From Acidipropionibacterium timonense (lineage in GTDB: Bacteria > Actinomycetota > Actinomycetes > Propionibacteriales > Propionibacteriaceae): a stretch of DNA of 64,000 nt. The notes beneath the pieces are model-generated. The model was not told the origin of the DNA and ran no database searches. It was given only the letters and a program-made list of their open reading frames with translations. Both the position numbers and the translations under genes were made by a program. Below are positions 50,402 through 59,270 of the stretch, piece by piece. The stretch is from assembly GCF_900605005.1 (NCBI RefSeq), contig NZ_LR027558.1, positions 2,643,877-2,707,876 on the forward strand, given 5' to 3'. How positions within the stretch are numbered: position 1 is the stretch's first letter; each line of letters opens with the position of its first letter.

Positions 50402-51919
50402 CGTCGTCCACCTCGATCCCCGTGCTCGGGACGGACGTCGTGGTGGTGTCGGCGGTCGTGGCGCGCTCGTCGCGTCGACGGCGGGCCAGGAACCATGCAC
50501 CCGCGGTGGCCAGGAGGAGCCCGGCGACACCGAGGGTGGTGGGGATGGGGTGACGTCGGGGAGCACCGTGGAGGAGACCGGTGGAGGTGGCGTCGGGGCC
50601 CCAGACCGGGGTCGGCGATGCGGTCCCCGAGGGCTTGGGACCGGAGTTCGCCGAGGCGGTGTCGCTCGAGGACGGAGCCGGCGAGGAGACCCGTGGTGAG
50701 GCGGAGCTGGACGTGGGGGTCGGGGTGGCACTCGTCGAGGTCGTCGGGGTCGCCGAGGAGGACGCCGTGGGCGCCTCACCGGGACGACTCGGGGTCGGCA
50801 CCGGGCGCCGGGGCGGTCGACGTGCACGTTCGGAGCGACGTCGGTGGTGTCGTGGGACCTTCCGCCGTCATCATGTCGGGGGTCGGGTCGGGGCGCTGCG
50901 CCGGACGGATGGGGGTCGGACGGATCCTGGCCGGCTGGTGGCACCTCGTCGCCGCCCTGGTCCGAGGGACCCGACGCGGATGGCGCCGAAGGTCCACTGC
51001 CGGGGCCAGTGGACCCGGGAGCCGACGCGCCGGGCCCGGACGGGCCGGGCCCGGGTTTCGAGGGGTCGCCCGAGGGACCGGAGGGTCCGGGTTTCGACGG
51101 TCCGGGCTTGGACGGTCCGGGCTTGGACGGTCCGCCGGGGCCCTTGCCGTCGGACGGCTCGGGGGCAGGATCTGGACGGTGGGCGAACTGCGGTCGCTTG
51201 AGCGGCGAGTTGGCGTCCTCGGGCAGGCAGACGTGCTTGTAGGCGTCCCCGGGATCGAAGCAGTCGACGGGAGCCAGCGTGACCATGACGAAGGAGTGGT
51301 TGTTGCGGTAGAAGACGTTGCAGTTCGTCGTCGTCGAGTCACGTCCGGGCCACGACATCGAGCAGGGCGTTCCGTCGTCCGGCCACGGATTGAGCTTGTC
51401 GCCGGGGTCGACGTCGACGAGGACGTAACCGATGCCGTACTCGCCGTGTTCACCGCTGTCGGCGTTCTTGTCGGCGGTGGTCACCCCGAACTGGCGACGT
51501 CGGATACCCACGGCCTCGAGGATCTCGTCGGTGCCGAGCGGGTTGCTCTTGGGCCCTGGGTGCAGGCTCACGTCCGACGAGCAGCGCACCAGTCAGTTGC
51601 GGGACGCGAACAGGTCCGGGGCCACCTGCCGGATGCGGTGCTGGGCGGCGGAGGGAAGCCGGGACAGATCGACGACGACGGCGTGCCCGGTCTCGTCGAT
51701 CCGGCACCAGCCGTCGTGCCAGGGTGGGGCGGTGTGGGCGCTTCCGAGCGAGATCGCGGTGGCGGGAAGGGTCAGGGCCAGTGTGGACAGGAAGGCCGCG
51801 CAGGCCCGGCGCGTCAAGGATGCGCCGCGGTGGTGGGACGATCGAGGCGAGGCACCCATGGAGATGTCCGACGACGGCCGTTGCAGAGGTCGACCGTCGA
51901 GGCGCGGCACCTGCGGCAT
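50394..51919 (-). pseudogene. Exported Pro-rich surface protein, interrupted by a TGA and a frameshift
   Basis: First gene after the cobalamin riboswitch; GGGGAGGA precedes ATG 51919. It has a signal peptide (RRACAAFLSTLALTLPATA), then HAVVVDLSRLPS, an in-frame TGA at 51593-51595, and in the same frame VRCSSDVSLHPG and a Cys-containing exported domain to ~51180. Then come a PSKPGPSKPGP repeat linker, a -1 shift near 50800-50825, a Ser/Thr/Pro stalk, and a final TM with Arg-rich tail (TLGVAGLLLATAGAWFLARRRR). Position and layout recall surface cobalamin-binding (DUF4430-like) proteins, but homology is not shown. Confidence 0.65.
51088..51136 (-). repeat. 15-bp tandem repeats (PSKPG units)
   Basis: Three copies of a 15-bp unit (gacggtccgggcttg on the plus strand) encode PSKPG repeats in the wall-spanning linker of the surface protein. 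Confidence 0.7.
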
Positions 51920-52004
51920 CGGTTCCTCCCCTTCGGCCCATGAGCGCGTGGGAGGGGAAGAACAGGGGTCCTCCGCTTCCGCAGCCCACGACGGAAACTT
52001 CGAG

Positions 52005-52150
52005 GGGCATCGTGGTCAGTGGTCCGACTCGCCGATTCTCACGGCTCACGGTTGCGGGACAGCGTCGGATTCGCACCGACTTCCCTGACACACATGCCCG
52101 TCCGCCGGACGGTGCCCGACGGAGTATCCCACAGCATATGCAGAGAGTAT
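52005..52150 (-). ncRNA. Cobalamin riboswitch
   Basis: On the minus strand the conserved core reads GGGAAGTCGGTGCGAATCC, GACGCTGTCCCGCAACCGTG (52044-52087). The 3' B12-box-like GAGTCGGACCACTGACC lies at 52014-52030, as expected for AdoCbl aptamers. It lies ~90 bp before the surface-protein start. It should turn off the ECF/surface locus when cobalamin is plentiful. The 5' boundary is approximate. Confidence 0.88.
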
Positions 52151-52457
52151 TCATGGTGACAACCTGGGAGGCTGTGGTACAAGGCAGGGTCACGGGGTCT
52201 GCCGGTGCGGGGGTTGCTCGGTGACGGGGAGTGATGTGTCGCCATCAACTCGCTCAACGTAGCTTCTGGAGAAGTCATTGAAAACGGTATGAAAGCAGCG
52301 TGGTGAGCAGCGGATCCTTGGCGGTGACGAGCGCTTCCTCCGGGAGACGTCATGTGGTCGGGCGTGACCCGGCGGGGCTGTCGGCAGGGCGGTCGGGTCG
52401 AGTCCGTCGCCAGTGTTGAGCGCTCGATGGGCGGTTCTCGTGTGACAGCATGGAGGT
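52151..52457. other. Spacer between the riboswitch and rsmG
   Basis: About 300 bp of somewhat lower GC. It should hold the promoters of the riboswitch transcript and of rsmG. I see no gene or clear element. Confidence 0.5.
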
Positions 52458-53105
52458 GTGGAAGACCCCTACGGTGGAATGGACGTCGCCGAAGAGCTGT
52501 ATGGAGATAACTTCATATGGGTAAAGAAATATGTCGATATTTTGGCCACCAGTGGTGTGGACTGGGGACTCATCGGGCCGCAGGAGGAGCCCCGGTTGTG
52601 GCAGCGGCACATCCTCAACAGCGCGGCGATCCATCGACTCATCCCGGAAGGGTGTGAGGTGGCCGACGTCGGCAGTGGCGCCGGACTGCCAGGGATCCCG
52701 TTGGCGCTGCTGCGACCGGATCTGGAGATCACGCTCGTCGAACCTCTGCTGCGTCGTTCCAACTTCCTCATCGAGACGGTGGATGCCCTGCACCTGGGAG
52801 ATCAGGTTCACGTCATCCGATCGCGCGCTGAGGAGCTCGACACGACGTTCGACGTCGTCACAGCCAGAGCGGTTGCCGGACTCATCAAGCTCATCAACTG
52901 GACTGGCAAGCTCTTCATCCCCCACGGGATCCTGCTGGCGCTCAAGGGACAGGGTGCCGAGGCCGAGGTCGAGGGCTGCCTGCCGGAGTTGTCACGCCGC
53001 CATCTGGCCGCCGACGTGCTCGTGGCCCGCGCGGCTCCTGGGGCCGAGATCACCCACGTCACTCGCGTGCGGGAGATGTTGCTCACCGAGGTCCGGGAGT
53101 ACTGA
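52458..53105 (+). CDS. rsmG: 16S rRNA (guanine-527-N7) methyltransferase
   Basis: A 215-residue SAM-dependent methyltransferase. Motif I is [17 protein letters not shown] (~70-86), then TLVEPLLRR and [12 protein letters not shown]. It methylates G527 of 16S rRNA. GTG 52458 lies too close to GGAGG; ATG 52479 (MDVAEELYG) is an equally good start. GC is lower than in the neighbours. The usual jag-rsmG-parA order is split here by the 13-kb riboswitch locus. Confidence 0.9.
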   Translation: MEDPYGGMDVAEELYGDNFIWVKKYVDILATSGVDWGLIGPQEEPRLWQRHILNSAAIHRLIPEGCEVADVGSGAGLPGIPLALLRPDLEITLVEPLLRRSNFLIETVDALHLGDQVHVIRSRAEELDTTFDVVTARAVAGLIKLINWTGKLFIPHGILLALKGQGAEAEVEGCLPELSRRHLAADVLVARAAPGAEITHVTRVREMLLTEVREY

Positions 53106-53778
53106 GGTCCGGGAGCACTGACAGGGGTGTGGCCAGCGCTCGGGTGAGCCGCTCGATCCGGATCCGGTCGACCGCAGCCCGTCGGCGAGAAGGTGTGTTG
53201 CTCGCGGTTCGGTCGGGTTGAAGCGGGCGGCGAGCACGAGGCCGAGCTGGTGCAAGCGGCACGGCGTCGACGGCGCGTCGATGTGTTCTCCTCCCGAAGA
53301 GGCGGTGCTCCAGTCCGTGGATCATCGCGAGGTGAGAGCGTCAGGGTTCCCACCGGGAGCTTGTCGGCCGTGTTGCGGACCTCGCGGTGGCTCGTCGGTG
53401 ATGCAGGACATCAGGAGGCCCGGGTGGCAGGACAGCCACGGGGGACGTCGATCGACCGGACTCGTGCCGGCGGACATGGATGCTCGGCAGGGCCAGCGGT
53501 TCGAGGAGTGTGCGTTGTGATCATGGTCGGGATTGACGTCGACGAGGTGATCGGCGCCGACCTGATTGAGATGGCCGGTCGAGTGCCGGTGAGATTGATG
53601 GCGGGCCCCTGGGTGTCGCCGACTGGGTGAAGGTGGGCGGTTCGAGTCGTGGGGACCCAGGGACTACGGGGATGCGAGGTCGGCTTCCCCATGGCAGCGT
53701 CCCCGACGGCCGGTCACCGATCGATTCCGGCCGGTACGGAGCGCGAGTGGACCGGCCACCGGCGTGAGGCGAGGTGGG

Positions 53779-53794
53779 TGTTTCACGTGAAACA
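53779..53794. promoter_or_regulatory. parS: parS centromere site 1
   Basis: TGTTTCACGTGAAACA, an exact match to the bacterial parS consensus. The dyad extends to 22 bp (53776-53797) with GGG/CCC flanks. Confidence 0.93.
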
Positions 53795-54312
53795 CCCGGT
53801 GCCGGTGCATCCGTGAAGAGCTCACTCGTGGTCAGGTACGACCCGGATTGTCGCGGGCGGCAACGACGACATGGCGATCCGGACCGGACCATGGCTGCGG
53901 AACGACTGGCTCTGCCAGACCACATCGAGAACGCATGACGGGGCCACCCCATGCGCGGCACCTGGCTCGTCCCATCCGATCGGACGACGCGGGTCTCTTC
54001 GACGCGGGTCTCTGCGCGAGTCAGCGACCCGCGTGTCTACTCCTGGTGAGCAATGGTCCGGAAGGATCGGCGACCGAGCGCGACTCATACCGCCTTGGGC
54101 GAGCAGGCTGCGTGCGGACACGACGTGGCTGCGGGCAACGGACGGAGCTGGGAGACGAAGGACCCCTGGGAGTGACGGCGACCTGGCTGACCGGCGCGCA
54201 GCGGGCTGACGGGCGCGGACCGGGGTGACGGGCGCGGAGCGGGCTGTCCGGTACTCGCCTGTCTGACCGGTACTCCCTGTCTGGCCGGTCCCGAGCGGAG
54301 ACGCGGACGCCC

Positions 54313-54332
54313 GACTCGGCTGCAGCCGAGTC
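54313..54332. repeat. 20-bp perfect palindrome
   Basis: GACTCGGCTG joined to CAGCCGAGTC with no spacer. It is a possible protein-binding dyad or hairpin in the spacer before parA. Confidence 0.5.
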
Positions 54333-54717
54333 CGGCTCGGCTACCGAACGACCGGACAACCCGGGTGAGTGAGGGTAGTGGCGACTTGCGGGCCCGATCC
54401 CGGCCGGCAGCCGAGGACCACGCGGTGATCGAGCGCGGTGGCCGTGAAGGTCGTGGCCCCAGCCGTCCCCCCGGGCCCATGATCACATGCGAGACAGGGT
54501 GGTCGTCGAGCTTTGCAGACTGAACCCAAGGGCTGTACCGGACATCACCTGAGCCGGCGCGCGGGCACCGGCGGACACCCGGCTCCCGCGGGCGCCCGGC
54601 CCCCGCAGACAGCCGGCGGTACATCGTCATGAGGGGTTCGTCGGTCGCGTCGTCGCGAGGCTGCATGGTCCACGAGTGCGGGACTGCGAGCGGCTAGAGT
54701 GGGCGCGTCCACGTCGG

Positions 54718-54733
54718 TGTTTCACGTGAAACA
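54718..54733. promoter_or_regulatory. parS: parS centromere site 2
   Basis: TGTTTCACGTGAAACA, 31 bp before the parA start, with CGG/CCG flanks that extend the dyad. ParB bound here would overlap the parA promoter. Confidence 0.93.
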
Positions 54734-54764
54734 CCGCAGGCCACCTTCCCCGAGAGGCAACAGC

Positions 54765-55775
54765 GTGACGAACGAGGTACCCGTCTACGACAAGGGCCCG
54801 AAGAGGGCGGCATTCGAGACCCCCGATGTGCCTGCTCCCGACGCAGATGACGACGCCGCCGACACCGCCCCCGGAAGTGCAGCGGCCACCGAGTCCACAC
54901 CCCTGCCCCTGACACTGCCCCGTCCCCGGTCGGTCCGCATCGTCGCTGTGGCGAACCAGAAGGGCGGCGTCGGCAAGACGACGACAGCGGTCAATCTGGC
55001 GGTCGCACTGGCCATGAGTGGCCTGCGCGTCCTCCTCATCGACGCCGATCCCCAGGGCAACGCGTCCACCGCCCTGGGCATCGAGCACGACTCGGGAACA
55101 CCTGGCACCTACGAGGTCCTCATCGATGGCGAGGACCTCTCTCTCGTCGCGCGGATGAGCCCCGAGACCCCGGGGCTGGAGGTGGTTCCCGCCACCATCG
55201 ACCTCTCCGGTGCCGAGCTGCAGCTCGTCTCCGTCAAGGGTCGAGAGTCTCGTCTCAAGAAGGCCCTGGCGAGCTATCTTGCGACCCACGACATCGACTA
55301 CGTCTTCCTCGACTGTCCCCCGTCCCTCGGTCTCCTCACCCTCAACACGCTCGTCGCCGCCGACGAAGTCCTGCTGCCCATCCAGTGCGAGTACTACGCC
55401 TTGGAGGGCGTGACGCAGCTCATGCGGACCGTGGGAGCGGTCCGCAATTCCCTCAATGCCGAGCTCGAGGTCGAGTCCATCCTCATGACGATGTTCGACG
55501 GCCGCACACGTCTGTCGGCGCAGGTCACCGAGGAGGTTCGCGCCCACTTCCCGACGCAGACTCTTCGCACTGTCATTCCGCGGTCGGTCCGCGTCTCGGA
55601 GGCCCCCAGCTACAGCCGGTCGGTCCTCACCTATGACCCCAACTCCGCCGGTGCGAAAGCCTACCGGGAGGCAGCGGCGGAGTACGCCCACCGCCATGCA
55701 TCCTCCGCCACCGAGCAAGCGGACATCCCGACGACCGCTTCCGACGACCCGTCGAAGACCACAGAAGGAGCATGA
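54765..55775 (+). CDS. parA: Chromosome partitioning ATPase ParA
   Basis: A 336-residue Soj/ParA ATPase. After an acidic ~55-residue tail comes deviant Walker A KGGVGKTT (66-73), then LLIDADPQGN and YVFLDCPPSLG. GTG 54765 has GAGAGGC upstream; an earlier start would translate the parS site. It moves ParB-parS complexes during segregation. parB follows after 3 nt. Confidence 0.95.
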   Translation: MTNEVPVYDKGPKRAAFETPDVPAPDADDDAADTAPGSAAATESTPLPLTLPRPRSVRIVAVANQKGGVGKTTTAVNLAVALAMSGLRVLLIDADPQGNASTALGIEHDSGTPGTYEVLIDGEDLSLVARMSPETPGLEVVPATIDLSGAELQLVSVKGRESRLKKALASYLATHDIDYVFLDCPPSLGLLTLNTLVAADEVLLPIQCEYYALEGVTQLMRTVGAVRNSLNAELEVESILMTMFDGRTRLSAQVTEEVRAHFPTQTLRTVIPRSVRVSEAPSYSRSVLTYDPNSAGAKAYREAAAEYAHRHASSATEQADIPTTASDDPSKTTEGA

Positions 55776-55778
55776 TCA

Positions 55779-56714
55779 ATGGCGACGAAGCACCAGGGCC
55801 TGGGACGCGGTTTCGGCGACTTCTTCCAGCGCACCGACGTCGACGAGGAACCCGAGGTCATCACTGATCATGCCCATGATCACGTTGACGAGCAGTCCGA
55901 CACGGCTCCGGCGGCCCTGACCGACGGCTCCTATCTGCGGACGATCCCGGTCAAGTCGATCCGCCCGAACGCCAAGCAGCCGCGCACGGCCTTCGATGAG
56001 GCGGCCCTGCGCGAGCTGTCGGAGTCGATCGCCGAGGTGGGCGTCCTCCAGCCCATCGTCGTCACGCCGGACGGTGACGAGTTCGAGCTCGTCATGGGCG
56101 AACGGCGCTGGCGCGCGTCCCAGCGGGCGGGATTGACCGAGATCCCGGCCATCGTCAGGGCCACGGACACCCAGGACATGCTCCGGGACGCGCTGCTGGA
56201 GAACCTCCACCGGGTGCAGCTCAACCCTCTCGAGGAAGCAGCCGCGTACCAGCAGATGCTCGACGACTTCGGGTGCACCCAGGACGAGCTGGCCGCGCGC
56301 ATCAAGCGCTCGCGCTCGCACATCGCCAACACCATTCGCCTCATGAGGCTGCCCGGAACCGTCCAACGCCACCTGCTCGACGGCACCCTCACTGCTGGAC
56401 ACGCTCGCGCCCTGCTGGCCCTGGAGCGCGCCGTCGACCAGGAGCACCTGGCCCGCCGCATCGTCGAGGACGGCCTGTCCGTCCGCGCCACGGAGGAGGC
56501 CGTCAAGGCTGTCCTGGCGCCGCCGACCGAGGTGAAACCCCATGTCAGAGCCAAGCCGGGCGCCGATCCCGAGGCTCTTCGATGGGCATCGGTGCTCAGC
56601 GACCGCTATGACACCGAGGTCAAGGTCAAGAGGTCGAAGGGCAAGGGAACGATCGTCCTGCCCTTCGACGACGAGGACGATCTGGAGCGTCTCATCGGGT
56701 TGCTCAATCGATGA
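55779..56714 (+). CDS. parB: Chromosome partitioning protein ParB
   Basis: A 311-residue CTPase clamp. The ParB/Srx domain carries VKSIRPNAKQPR and the CTP-binding GERRWRASQRAG, then ENLHRVQLNPLEEA. The HTH is CTQDELAARIKRSRSHIANT, followed by a C-terminal dimer domain. It binds parS at 53779 and 54718. Confidence 0.95.
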   Translation: MATKHQGLGRGFGDFFQRTDVDEEPEVITDHAHDHVDEQSDTAPAALTDGSYLRTIPVKSIRPNAKQPRTAFDEAALRELSESIAEVGVLQPIVVTPDGDEFELVMGERRWRASQRAGLTEIPAIVRATDTQDMLRDALLENLHRVQLNPLEEAAAYQQMLDDFGCTQDELAARIKRSRSHIANTIRLMRLPGTVQRHLLDGTLTAGHARALLALERAVDQEHLARRIVEDGLSVRATEEAVKAVLAPPTEVKPHVRAKPGADPEALRWASVLSDRYDTEVKVKRSKGKGTIVLPFDDEDDLERLIGLLNR

Positions 56715-56879
56715 ACCAATAAAGCGCTATGTCGATAAATAACTGGTCATCCAAGGCGCCCGAGCGAGGATGCCGCGTCGACGCCCGACCGACAGTCCCC
56801 ATGACCGTCCCCTGAGCCGTGGCTCCCCTGCCCGCGCCGACCGCATGGCCGCACGGCTGGCCCGGACTGCGGCGAACCC

Positions 56880-57407
56880 TCAGTCCTCGGCCTGCGGATG
56901 CGCCGCCCAGTAGCTCATCGCCTCGTCGATCCGCCGATGGACGTCCTTGCGTGCGAAGTACTCGGCGACGAAGGAGAGGAACGGCACCGTGCCGGCCAGG
57001 GCGATGAGGACCAGCCGGCTCAGCGGCCATCCGGCGCGACGGCCGAGCATGTACGCCGTGATGAGCAGGACCGCGTAGAGCCAGCCGTGCGCGACGCCGA
57101 CGACATTGACGAGCAGCGGCTGACCGGCGGCGTACTTGAGCGGCATGGCGATGCACACGAGGACGATGAGGAGGGTGCCGACGACATAGGCCATGACGCG
57201 GTATCGCAGGAGGGCGGCGCGCACGCCGGGGATGTCGTTCGGTTCGATCCACGGCTCGGAGGCCCCGTCCGGCGAACTCCCGAGAGGGTCGGGTCCTGCG
57301 GCCGAGGGCGCGGAGTCAGGCTCCGGTGAGTCCGTGGCGGGGGAGTGGGGCTTGACGTCGTAGAAGCTGTCGGCGGTGACGTCGTCCTGGGGATCGGTCT
57401 GTGGCAC
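56880..57407 (-). CDS. DUF3817 membrane protein
   Basis: A 175-residue protein. After an acidic N-terminus (~65) come three TM segments with VMAYVVGTLLIVLVC and the family hallmark VGVAHGWLYAVLLITAYMLG. The function is unknown. Proximity to SURF1 is conserved in Actinobacteria. Confidence 0.85.
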   Translation of the reverse strand: MPQTDPQDDVTADSFYDVKPHSPATDSPEPDSAPSAAGPDPLGSSPDGASEPWIEPNDIPGVRAALLRYRVMAYVVGTLLIVLVCIAMPLKYAAGQPLLVNVVGVAHGWLYAVLLITAYMLGRRAGWPLSRLVLIALAGTVPFLSFVAEYFARKDVHRRIDEAMSYWAAHPQAED

Positions 57408-57528
57408 GCTCTCAGGCTACCTGCCCGGCCTGAACCACACTCATGTCATTTCAGCTCTTTGTCGACATGGCGTCACAGCGACTCGGGTGGATGCGCGCCG
57501 ACCCGGTCACGCCGGGAGGCGCGATTCC

Positions 57529-58281
57529 TCAGCCCTTCCGGGACCGACCTGCGGCCCTGGCGAAGACGATCGACATGCCGAGCGCGAAGGCCGCGAAGGC
57601 CCACCACTGCAGCGCATAGCCGCGGTTCCGATCGCCCCCGTCGGTCTCGGGAACCTTCGGCTCGGCCGGTGTCAACCCCTCCTTGACGGCGTCCGCCCGC
57701 AGAAGGGTGAGGGAGCCCGGCACGAGCGGTTCGGGCCACGTCTGGGCCAACACCTCGAGGCGCAGTGCCGGCTCGGCCCTGATCGGGGCGGGCACCGTCG
57801 TCGCATCGGGTTGGGCCTCGGAGGCCAGGAGGACGCCGGTCACCGTCACCGTCCCACTGGGTGCCGTCGGCACCGGCTGACCACGGTCGACGACGCCGCG
57901 CACGACGGGGATCGTCTCGCCCGAGGCCATCGTCAACCCGGTGACGACGCGCAGCGGGTAACTCGTCCCGACGAGCAGCTGGGTACTGGACACGAAGCGC
58001 CCGGTCACCTGGACCCTCCGCCCGTAGTTCGACGCCGCACTCCCGGCGTGCGAACCGGTCCCCGACCACACGACGACCGGCTGGCCGATCCGGGACTGCG
58101 CCGAGTTGGTACGCTGGGTCTCGAACCGGCCCATCTGCCAGATCCCGAGGATGACCATGACCGTCGCCAGGATCACCCCCACGAGGACGATGAGGCCCTG
58201 ACGTACCAGGGTGCCGACGCCCGGGCGCCCACCCTCGGAGCCGTCGGGACCCGCCGTTCCCGTCACGCGGCCCGACCTCAC
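57529..58281 (-). CDS. SURF1 family protein
   Basis: A 250-residue protein with an N-terminal TM (~27-48) followed by LGIWQMGRFETQ, a periplasmic-side domain with RRVQVTGRF and PVVRGVVDRG, and a C-terminal TM after YALQWWAFAAFALG. SURF1 proteins assist cytochrome c oxidase assembly. GTG 58281 was chosen as first in frame. It lies 7 nt after the ligase stop. Confidence 0.88.
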   Translation of the reverse strand: MRSGRVTGTAGPDGSEGGRPGVGTLVRQGLIVLVGVILATVMVILGIWQMGRFETQRTNSAQSRIGQPVVVWSGTGSHAGSAASNYGRRVQVTGRFVSSTQLLVGTSYPLRVVTGLTMASGETIPVVRGVVDRGQPVPTAPSGTVTVTGVLLASEAQPDATTVPAPIRAEPALRLEVLAQTWPEPLVPGSLTLLRADAVKEGLTPAEPKVPETDGGDRNRGYALQWWAFAAFALGMSIVFARAAGRSRKG

Positions 58282-58288
58282 GCGGCGC

Positions 58289-59239
58289 TCACTCGCGCGC
58301 CCGGGCGGCGGCGTCGTCGACGAGGGCCGAGCACACCTCGCCCAGGTCGAGCCCGGCGGCCTTCATGGCCACCGGCACGAGGGACGTCGCCGTCATGCCC
58401 GGCGCCACCCCGGCCTCGAGGAAGACCGGTCGCCCCTGGGAGTCGATGATGGCGTCGACCCGGCTGATCCCGTCGAGGGAGAGCTCCTTGGCGACGAGCC
58501 GAGCCATGTCCTCGGCAGCCTTGGCCTGGTCGGCGCTGATCTCGGCGGGACAGGTGAGGCGCGTCTCGCCGGCCGTGTACATGGCCTGGTAGTCGTACAC
58601 CCCGCCGACCGGGCGGATCTCGACCGCCGGCAGCACCTGGGTCGACCGGGCGGTGGCGATCATGCCGATGGCCACCTCGACCCCGGTGACGAACTGCTCG
58701 ACGACGACATGGTCGTCGAAGGCGTAGGCGGTGGCCATGGCCTGGGGCAGGTCGGCGGCGTCGTCGACCCGCGTCACCCCGAAGCTCGACCCTCCCCGGG
58801 CCGGCTTGACGATGAGTGGCAGGCCGAGCTTGTCGACGATGGCGTTGACGACGGTGCGGGCGCCCAACTCGCGGAGGATGTCGTGGGTGAGCGCGACCTG
58901 GGACGGCGTCGTCACCCCCGCCGCGGCGACGACGCGGGTGGCGATGGACTTGTCGTAGGACATGCGGCAGGTCGCCGGTCCCGACCCCACGAAGGGGATG
59001 TCGAGCAGACGCAGCACCTCGTACAGCGCCCCGCTCTCCCCGACGCCGCCATGGAGCATGGGGAAGACGACCGCACCGTCGTGGGCCCGCAGGGTGGCCA
59101 TGAGGGTGGAGTCGACGTCGGCCTCGACGACCTCGTGGCCGACCCGGCGGAGGGCCTGGGCCACGGTGTGGCCGGACTTGAGCGAGACGTCACGTTGGTG
59201 GCTCAGTCCTCCGGCGAGGACGACGACAGGCTGCTTCAT
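58289..59239 (-). CDS. ddl: D-alanine-D-alanine ligase family protein
   Basis: A 316-residue ATP-grasp enzyme. It starts PVVVLAGGLSHQRDVSLKSG, with FPMLHGGVGESG, then VKPARGGSSFGVTRV and FLEAGVAPGMT. It makes the D-Ala-D-Ala dipeptide for peptidoglycan. The usual NTLPG(M/F) end reads EAGVAPGMTATSL, so two positions (EAGVAPG for EVNTLPG) differ from the canonical motif. Activity as a related carboxylate-amine ligase is possible. Confidence 0.8.
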   Translation of the reverse strand: MKQPVVVLAGGLSHQRDVSLKSGHTVAQALRRVGHEVVEADVDSTLMATLRAHDGAVVFPMLHGGVGESGALYEVLRLLDIPFVGSGPATCRMSYDKSIATRVVAAAGVTTPSQVALTHDILRELGARTVVNAIVDKLGLPLIVKPARGGSSFGVTRVDDAADLPQAMATAYAFDDHVVVEQFVTGVEVAIGMIATARSTQVLPAVEIRPVGGVYDYQAMYTAGETRLTCPAEISADQAKAAEDMARLVAKELSLDGISRVDAIIDSQGRPVFLEAGVAPGMTATSLVPVAMKAAGLDLGEVCSALVDDAAARARE

Positions 59240-59270
59240 GGGTTCATTGTGGCACCCGGTGCGGGCGTCC

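Larger units (their letters stand above)
53106..54764. other. Long gene-free spacer between rsmG and parA, with parS sites
   Basis: 1.66 kb. Open frames here have poor composition and no recognisable motif, so I call none. It holds two parS sites, a 20-bp palindrome at 54313-54332, and imperfect GC-rich direct repeats (TGACGGGCGCGGA-like, ~54190-54250). A short decayed gene or a small RNA cannot be excluded. Confidence 0.55.

Noticed and set aside
51593..51595. In-frame TGA as a possible selenocysteine codon
   Set aside because: No redox motif is near it, no SECIS-like hairpin is evident just downstream, and the same locus has several frameshifts. Decay or a sequencing error is simpler.
52081..52092. 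CCTGACAC near 52,086 as a seventh palindromic repeat copy
   Set aside because: It belongs to the conserved core of the cobalamin riboswitch and lacks the paired arm and inner hairpin.
53193..53630. Plus-strand open frame of 145 codons in the rsmG-parA gap
   Set aside because: Composition is dominated by Arg/Gly/Val, there is no motif or ribosome-binding site, and overlapping frames on both strands are equally open.
54699..54764. Upstream extension of parA
   Set aside because: It would translate the parS site (FHVKH). The GTG at 54765 with a GAGAGGC ribosome-binding site fits better.
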